A stretch of 64,000 bases of DNA from NCBI GenBank assembly GCA_946902875.1, contig OX336343.1, positions 16,601,596 through 16,665,595 on the forward strand. The letters run 5' to 3'. Both the position numbers and the translations under genes were made by a program. The notes beneath the pieces were generated by a model, which made no database searches, was not told the origin of the DNA, and was given only the letters and a program-made list of their open reading frames with translations. How positions within the stretch are numbered: the first letter of the stretch is position 1; every line of letters begins with the position of its first letter. Source of the stretch: Nematopogon swammerdamellus (lineage: Eukaryota > Arthropoda > Insecta > Lepidoptera > Adelidae). Below, one piece after another: positions 58,597 to 64,000 of the stretch.

Positions 58597-60630
58597 TTAT
58601 GTTTCAGAATAACAAAATTCGTCAGTTAAGGCATCTTTAATACTGTAATAGCTTTTTTTGGTTAATATTTTTTTCAGGGTTATTTTGAAAGAATTTTCAC
58701 CTAGATTCCTTATTTCCTGTGGTATTTTGTTATAAAATCTAACACTATCACATATAAAACTTTTTGACATTTTAGACAACCTATGTTTTATTCCCAGTAG
58801 GTTATCCTTATGTCTAGTATTATAGTTGTGATTGTCCGAGTTAAAAGTGGAGACTAATAGATGCTTTCTTGCATAACAAATGTTTTGAAAGATGTAGGCA
58901 CCAGGTAAAGTCATTATTCCTATTTCATTAAATGCATAACGACAAGTGTCTCGTGGTTTCATTCCTAGTATACACCGTAGGGCTCTTTTTTGTAATACAA
59001 ATATTCGGTTTGATTCCGCTGCATTTCCCCAAAACATTAAACCATATGACATAAGACTGTCAAAGTAGGCATAGTATACAGTCTTTACGGCTTGAATGCC
59101 GCAGAGCTCTTTAATTTTTTTTATAGCGTAGCAGGCTGAGCTTAGTTTGCCTGCTAGTTTATCTATATGAGCCTTCCAGGTTAAGCCATTATCAAATATT
59201 AAGCCCAGAAATGTAATTTCATTAGCTATTTTGAGGGATAATTCATTTACAGTGTTCACGATGTCATCTTGTACGCGTTTCCGAGTACCCAATGCGAAGT
59301 GCATTACATTAGTCTTATTTACATTCAATAGTAAATTATTAGATTGAAACCATGACTGTAATGAATTTATTACTATTACAAATGACTTCCGTAGTTCCTC
59401 CATACATAAATCCTTCAATACAACAGATATATCATCAGCAAACATGACTAATTCTATGTCCTGTGGAACACAGCTAGATATATCATTAACATATATTAAA
59501 AAAAGAAGTGGTCCTAGTATTGAGCCTTGTGGTACACCTATACTGACAGGCTCTACGTCCGACTTTACTCCATTAATATCACAGATTTGTTTTCTATTTT
59601 TTAGATATGATTCACATAGATTCAATGCTTTCTCTCTTACTCCGTAGTGTTCAAGCTTCATTAATATGATATTATGGTTTACACAGTCGAATACTTTAGA
59701 TAAGTCACAAAAAATGCCATATGTTTGCTTTGATTGGTCTAGCGAAGTTAAAACTGATCTGATCATTGATGCAATCGCATTTCCGGTAGACTTACCCTTT
59801 TGAAAACCAAATTGTTTAAAATTAATAATATTATGCCTATTAAAAAATGTGATTAATCTTTTTTCAATACATTTTTCAAATACTTTGCTGAACACTGGTA
59901 ATAGAGAAACTGGGCGGTAGTTGCCGATGTCTTTGTGACAACCTTTTTTGTACAATGGAATGACTCTGGAAATTTTTAGAGCATCAGGAAATGTTCCACT
60001 TGCAATACACTGATTCATAACAACTGTTAAAGGGTCCACGTCCACGATACTAATTAACGATTTTAACAGCTTTGGTGACATGTTCCATAGGTCATGTGAT
60101 CGTTTTGATTTGAGGTCGCGGAGTATTCTTTTAATTTCTGAATGTGTTACAGGCTCAAAAACAATTGATACAGTGTTGCGAGGTGTGAAAGCTTCCAAAT
60201 GTTTCAAAGCAATGTCTTTACAAGGTGTAATATTTTTTGTGCTGTTATGTGCAATGGTTGAGAAATATTTATTGAAATGATTTGCAATACTGCTGCACTC
60301 AGTTATAAGACTTTCTCCAATTTTTAATTCTACTTGTACATTCTCATCCCTGATAGATCTGCCTGTTTCGTCTTTAATTATATTCCAGGCCATTTTTATT
60401 TTATTGTCGGAGCTTAATAATTTATTTTTCAGAAATAACTGTTTGGCATTTATGGATACTTTTTTAAATATTTTACTATATGATGAGACGTGTGCTCTGA
60501 AGGCACTACATTTTTTATCTTTCAATAATTCATACAATAAAAAAAGTTTTTCTTTAGATACTACAATGCCTGGTGTCGCCCATTCTACAAACTTTTTCTT
60601 TTTAAGTACAGACTTTCGCCTTAAGGGCAT
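58597..60630 (-). CDS. LINE reverse transcriptase (jockey-like), 677 codons
   Basis: The frame has no internal stop. N-terminal basic linker, then [78 protein letters not shown], the catalytic FADD box (MFADDISVVL), ANEITFLGLIFDNGLTW, the thumb-like YYAYFDSLMSYGLMFWG, and NHNYNTRHKDNLLGIKHRLS near the end. The start at 60630 is only the first ATG after a frameshift; in an intact element this domain would be continuous with the endonuclease. Confidence 0.92.
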   Translation of the reverse strand: MPLRRKSVLKKKKFVEWATPGIVVSKEKLFLLYELLKDKKCSAFRAHVSSYSKIFKKVSINAKQLFLKNKLLSSDNKIKMAWNIIKDETGRSIRDENVQVELKIGESLITECSSIANHFNKYFSTIAHNSTKNITPCKDIALKHLEAFTPRNTVSIVFEPVTHSEIKRILRDLKSKRSHDLWNMSPKLLKSLISIVDVDPLTVVMNQCIASGTFPDALKISRVIPLYKKGCHKDIGNYRPVSLLPVFSKVFEKCIEKRLITFFNRHNIINFKQFGFQKGKSTGNAIASMIRSVLTSLDQSKQTYGIFCDLSKVFDCVNHNIILMKLEHYGVREKALNLCESYLKNRKQICDINGVKSDVEPVSIGVPQGSILGPLLFLIYVNDISSCVPQDIELVMFADDISVVLKDLCMEELRKSFVIVINSLQSWFQSNNLLLNVNKTNVMHFALGTRKRVQDDIVNTVNELSLKIANEITFLGLIFDNGLTWKAHIDKLAGKLSSACYAIKKIKELCGIQAVKTVYYAYFDSLMSYGLMFWGNAAESNRIFVLQKRALRCILGMKPRDTCRYAFNEIGIMTLPGAYIFQNICYARKHLLVSTFNSDNHNYNTRHKDNLLGIKHRLSKMSKSFICDSVRFYNKIPQEIRNLGENSFKITLKKILTKKSYYSIKDALTDEFCYSET

Positions 60631-61463
60631 ATGTAGGTGATATAGGTGACAAAAGTGTTAAAGAAGGATTTGAAACAGGTGTCGCTAGCTATTTGTGAAT
60701 ATTCGATTTGTAAATCTATATTTAAGGCATTTATTCGGTCCTCATTTATTAATCTCGACGTCCTGATGGTGACATTTTTATTTTTAATCAGTGCATGATA
60801 AATAGAGATTAACTGAGCTAGGTGGTCTGATTGAATACCACATACTACTTTCGTTTCAAAAGTTGTACTGTCTGTAAAAATATTATCAATGCACGAAGAG
60901 CATGATTCTACAATCCTCATATGTTCAAATATAGTCTGACATAGTAAAAAACTAACCATTAGGTCTGACAACTCATGTTTGTCGTCTTTGTGCGTAGGGA
61001 ATTTAATATTAAAATCTCCACATAATATTATTGACTTATTGTTATTAGAACTTAGTGTATATAGGCATTGTTCAAGTCTTTCTGTGAATACAGAGATGTT
61101 CCCTGAGGGGGACCGATATACGGACAAAATAAAGAATGACATCAGTTCAGTACAGCTTACTTCAAAATCTTTTTCAATTGACATGTAACCGATATCTGAT
61201 CGGTTCTTAGCTCGTAAGGATTCCTTTACATAAATCATAGTGCCTCCTCGTATATAGTTTTTTCGGTGACTACTGCTAATTACATTGTAATTGTTAAGAT
61301 TACAAATATTTAGTTCGTTAGAGTTGATCCATGATTCGCTTATACAAAATATATCTACATTATTGTCCTGAAGAAATAGTTCTAACATTAGCGTCTTACC
61401 ACGCAGACCTTGTACATTTTGATGGCATACTAGTAGTTTGCCTTCTGAATTATTTTTCCTCAT
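60621..61463 (-). CDS. LINE apurinic-type endonuclease domain
   Basis: 280 codons from ATG at 61463. APE-type landmarks: VCHQNVQGLRGKT, the catalytic Glu in IFCISESWIN, RGGTMIYVKES, FILSVYRSPSGN, LCGDFNIKFP and the SDH near the C-terminus (GIQSDHLAQLISIY). It stops at 60621 in the frame that differs by one from the RT, with about ten bases of overlap, so a single-base deletion near 60622-60630 most simply explains the split. Confidence 0.9.
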   Translation of the reverse strand: MRKNNSEGKLLVCHQNVQGLRGKTLMLELFLQDNNVDIFCISESWINSNELNICNLNNYNVISSSHRKNYIRGGTMIYVKESLRAKNRSDIGYMSIEKDFEVSCTELMSFFILSVYRSPSGNISVFTERLEQCLYTLSSNNNKSIILCGDFNIKFPTHKDDKHELSDLMVSFLLCQTIFEHMRIVESCSSCIDNIFTDSTTFETKVVCGIQSDHLAQLISIYHALIKNKNVTIRTSRLINEDRINALNIDLQIEYSQIASDTCFKSFFNTFVTYITYICP

Positions 61464-61639
61464 TGTCCTATTATTATTATTTATTTGTTTATTTACACAT
61501 TTTTTATTTTTTTATATTAATTTTACAAATAAAACCTAAATCTAAAATTAATACAAAATAACAAAATGGAATTTCCACCACCGGCGGCGGGGCGAACCCA
61601 GGCTACCGATGGTCGGACCCGAGAGAGAGAAACCTCCGT

Positions 61640-62449
61640 TATTTTAATAATAATAGCTCATATGAAGTTAGCAAAACAAAAATGAAGGGTAACTTTGCAA
61701 TAATATGTGTATAATCCACTTTTCAGCTCTATCAGTTAAGTATATTATGAACGAAAGACTTGGGCTTATTAGGATTAATTTTTGCAGACGAACATATAAA
61801 AAATATATTCGGTCCTGATTATTTAAGTTTTCGGCGAATCTTAAAAAAAGGTATTCACTCAATTTATCATAAGATTCTAATGACTTTTATAATATTCCGG
61901 AATAATTTTCTCCGGGGAACTAAGCAAGTTCATCAATAACGAACATTATTAGAGAGAGATTTTTCTGAAAGACGGCTGAAAGTCATCGCGCCACCGCCGT
62001 ACAGGGATTACACCACGAATTAATATATACGTCGTTTATTAAAATCATCTTACCTAGCGTCGGTCTATAGAAGACGGTAGGCATGCGGTAAATTACTGGT
62101 AACATTTACAATATTTTACCGACTAGGTATGTTTTTACAACCTCATCGATTTGTCTGTATGCTCTCCTATTCCCACTTCTGTAAACCTAAATTTATCAAC
62201 ATTATTTCAAAAAAAAAAAGGTTAACTAGTTTGAAGAAAGTTTAGGAAGAATTATCCTAACTGTTTGATTTGTAATACAATGAGGACGAGGTCGAAAATT
62301 CTGTCGAAGTAAGAATGCCTATTACGGTGATCTATACATATAATAAAATCGTAGAGGTAAGAAAGTCTGTACATTGAATGTATTCGGAAAAAAACTAACC
62401 AGGGTGGCTTAAAATGAGATACTGAACATGTTAGAACAGTTTTTAAAAT
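61640..62449. other. Intergenic, nothing recognised
   Basis: AT-rich sequence with a GAGA-like patch at 61620-61635 and an A run at 62208-62218. No repeat family or gene can be identified. Confidence 0.45.
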
Positions 62450-62835
62450 TTTTGTTTGTTTGTTTGTTTGTTTGTTTGTTTGTTTGTCTGTACGCGCATC
62501 ACGCAAAAACCACTGAACGGAATTAGACGAAACTTTGTACAGTGGCAGTTTATATGCCGGGTTAACATAATACGTAAAAAAAATTACCAAAAATAAAAAA
62601 AAATTAACAATTATAAACATTATTGCGCGTTTAAAATCACGTAGTCCAAAGTAAAGGTAAAAACAATTTTAAATGTCATGTTGACAACGGAGAACTGTCA
62701 TCTCGACGTGAGCTGGCCGGTGACAAATTGTTTGATAAATAAAAATAATAATTGAAAGTCGAAGTTATGTCGCTGTCATTGGTGCAATAAAATTTATATA
62801 TCTGTTGCCCGCGGCTTCGCTCGCGTGAAATTCGT
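62450..62835. repeat. (TTTG)n microsatellite and lepidopteran repeat tail
   Basis: About nine tttg units at 62452-62487, then 'acgcgcatcacgcaaaaacca' and 'acgaaactttgtacagtggc', phrases I associate with dispersed moth repeats. At 62806-62832 'cccgcggcttcgctcgcgtg' is a very common lepidopteran repeat end. Confidence 0.65.
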
Positions 62836-62850
62836 ATTTAAAAAAAAGAA

Positions 62851-63385
62851 AGTAAGTAACTAAAGGCGGGCCCGAAGGCGGATCTGCGCTCACGTAAACG
62901 ATATTCTTTCTCGATGAAAGTAACTAAGGGCGAGGCGAAAGGCGGAGCTGATTTCAGGAAGAAGAAAAACATTCTTGAAAAAAATAAGTAACTAAGGGCG
63001 AGGCCGAAGGCCGAGCTCTATTCTGGAAGACCATAAACCTTCTCGAAGAAAGTAAGTAACTATGGGCGAGGCCGCAGGCCGAGCTGCGTTCAGGAAGAAG
63101 CTAAACCATCTTGAAGAAAGTAAGTAACTAAGGCGAGGCCGAAGGCCGAGCTACGTTCGGATAATTGAAAAACCATCTCGAAGAAAGCAAGTAACTAAGG
63201 GCGAGGCCGAAGGCCGAGCTGCGTTCAGGAAGAAACTAAACCATCTTGAAGAAAGTAATCAACTAAGGCGAGGCCGAAGGCCGAGCTACGTTCTGACAAA
63301 TGATAAACCATCTCGAAGAAAGCAAGTAACTAAGGGCGAGGCCGAAGGCCGAGCTGCGTTCAGGAAGAAGCTAAACCATCTCGAA
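62851..63385 (+). repeat. Minisatellite, eight units of 64-69 bp, dimeric in its later part
   Basis: Units begin near 62855, 62919, 62985, 63054, 63123, 63190, 63256 and 63325 with (gtaa)ctaagggcgagg, and share 'aggccgaaggccgagct'. Units 4, 6 and 8 carry 'gcgttcaggaagaa' and ctaaaccatct; units 5 and 7 carry 'acgttc(g/t)ga' and an aaaccatctcg ending. The array therefore has an alternating two-unit period of about 135 bp. Confidence 0.85.
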
Positions 63386-63489
63386 TAAAGTTAATTAATA
63401 TTAAGATTGAGTTAATTTAATTTAAATTTTATTATAAAGTCCACACTACTAACCTCAGCTTCTAACGGCAAATATACCGTGCATCCTAG

Positions 63490-63911
63490 AACCTCGCGAA
63501 ATTCCCGGCTGGATGGCAAGAGGCCCGATGCTAGAGACCTTAGTGCCATGGACTAAGGGTAGTTCTTTGATGTGGGACGCCGCTTTTGTTCTCACATTGG
63601 CTCCAAGTCACGTTAGGACATCTTCAAGAGCGGCTGGCGCGGCCGAGGCTGGGGCGGAGAGCCTCCAACGCAGCAAATATAGAAATATAATTCAAGATTT
63701 CGAATTTGTTGCGTTTGCGGTTGAAACCCTCGGTCCGTGGAGCAGTGAAGCCAAAAGAGGCTTGAGCTGGTTGACGCAACTGGTGTCCCGTCATCAAGAG
63801 CTTATGTACTTCATTCAAAGGGTAAGCCTTGCCATCCAGCGGGGTAATGCCGCAAGTGCTCTAAGAACATTTGAAAATGCCCGTTTTGATAGTTATTTTA
63901 ATGTTTGTTAG
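63490..63911 (+). pseudogene. C-terminal domain of a LINE-type protein, frameshifted
   Basis: 63497-63525 in one frame reads RLDGKRPDA. The next frame from about 63530 reads LETLVPWTKGSSLMWDAAFV, LTLAPSHV, and later FEFVAFAVETLGPWSSEAKR then FIQRVSLAIQRGNAASALRT, ending at TAG 63909-63911. The order RxDGKRPDG..LVPW..G....WD...V.TLAPSH...VETLGPWG....QR.S.AIQRGNAA is one I know from the C-termini of reverse-transcriptase proteins in many animals. No RT core lies upstream in this window, so it is a fragment. Confidence 0.65.
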
Positions 63912-64000
63912 GTAGGTTTAATTCTTTAGTTATTAATATGACTTTTTTATTTATATGAAATAAATAGATTGAGTAAACGATATTAGATTCTATCGAAGAA

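Larger units (their letters stand above)
58485..61615 (-). mobile_element. Jockey-like LINE, nearly complete EN-RT unit
   Basis: Minus strand. 5' end near 61615 ('tttctctctctcgggtccg'), endonuclease frame 61463-60621, RT frame 60630-58597, 3' UTR down to about 58485. No separate ORF1 is seen. Same family as the intron 4 element at 20858-23225. The exact ends are not resolved. Confidence 0.88.

Noticed and set aside
62851..63385. CRISPR-like regularly spaced repeats
   Set aside because: Units are contiguous and similar along their entire length, with no unique spacers; the context is animal nuclear DNA.

Overview
The window is animal nuclear DNA, almost certainly from a lepidopteran (moth or butterfly). 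It is AT-rich and packed with interspersed repeats of a kind familiar from moth genomes: GACA-microsatellite repeats, the 'CCCGCGGCTTCGCTCGCGT' motif, and tRNA- and 5S-headed SINEs. It holds one split host gene with GT-AG introns. No bacterial, CRISPR or operon-like features are present.

Host gene (about 12.7-34.5 kb, + strand). One gene can be rebuilt: an SLC26A11-type sodium-independent sulfate/anion transporter. I place 14 coding exons whose intron phases all agree. They sum to 1845 nt, i.e. 614 codons plus a stop, close to the roughly 600 residues usual for this family. Exons 2-13 carry the sulfate-permease membrane domain and the N-terminal part of a STAS domain; exon 14 adds the last 12 residues. 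Exon 1 is a 31-nt coding exon inferred from its ATG, a strong donor and matching phase. The introns hold most of the repeats: a 5'-truncated jockey-like LINE in intron 4, a LINE 3' fragment next to exon 7, a tandem GACA repeat abutting the exon 10 acceptor, and a GAT-type microsatellite abutting the exon 11 acceptor.

Mobile elements. The most notable is a 3,961-bp Transib (RAG1-related) DNA transposon at 53539-57499. It is flanked by a perfect 5-bp CGGCG target duplication, starts with the heptamer CACTATG, and has inverted repeats of about 707 bp, much longer than I expect for Transib. Its transposase shows the D-D-E landmarks but is broken by two frameshifts and a stop. A 396-bp hAT-type MITE with an 8-bp duplication sits inside its left inverted repeat. 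Three sizeable LINE copies are present: 20858-23225 (+), 49376-51800 (+, CR1-like) and about 58490-61610 (-, jockey-like, endonuclease plus RT with one frameshift between them). At least six short hAT-type elements carry terminal inverted repeats, five of them with clear 8-bp target duplications. SINEs include a family with a tRNA-like start fused to the 5S rRNA promoter region (12 or more copies) and a separate tRNA-headed family.

Layout: 1-12.6 kb is intergenic repeat-rich DNA; 12.7-34.5 kb is the transporter; 34.5-49 kb is intergenic with MITEs and SINEs; 49.4-51.8 kb is the CR1-like LINE; 53.5-57.5 kb is the Transib; 58.3-61.6 kb is the jockey-like LINE; 62.85-63.39 kb is a minisatellite; 63.49-63.91 kb is a LINE C-terminal fragment. 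Family labels used below: A (GTGTGGGGCCGGTAC repeat, about 330 bp), B (5S-SINE), C (tRNA-headed SINE), D (GACA-bearing repeat), E (AACCCCCGAC repeat), F (CCCT..ATCACGAG foldback), G (GCGCGACAT repeat). Family names are mine; no database was consulted.
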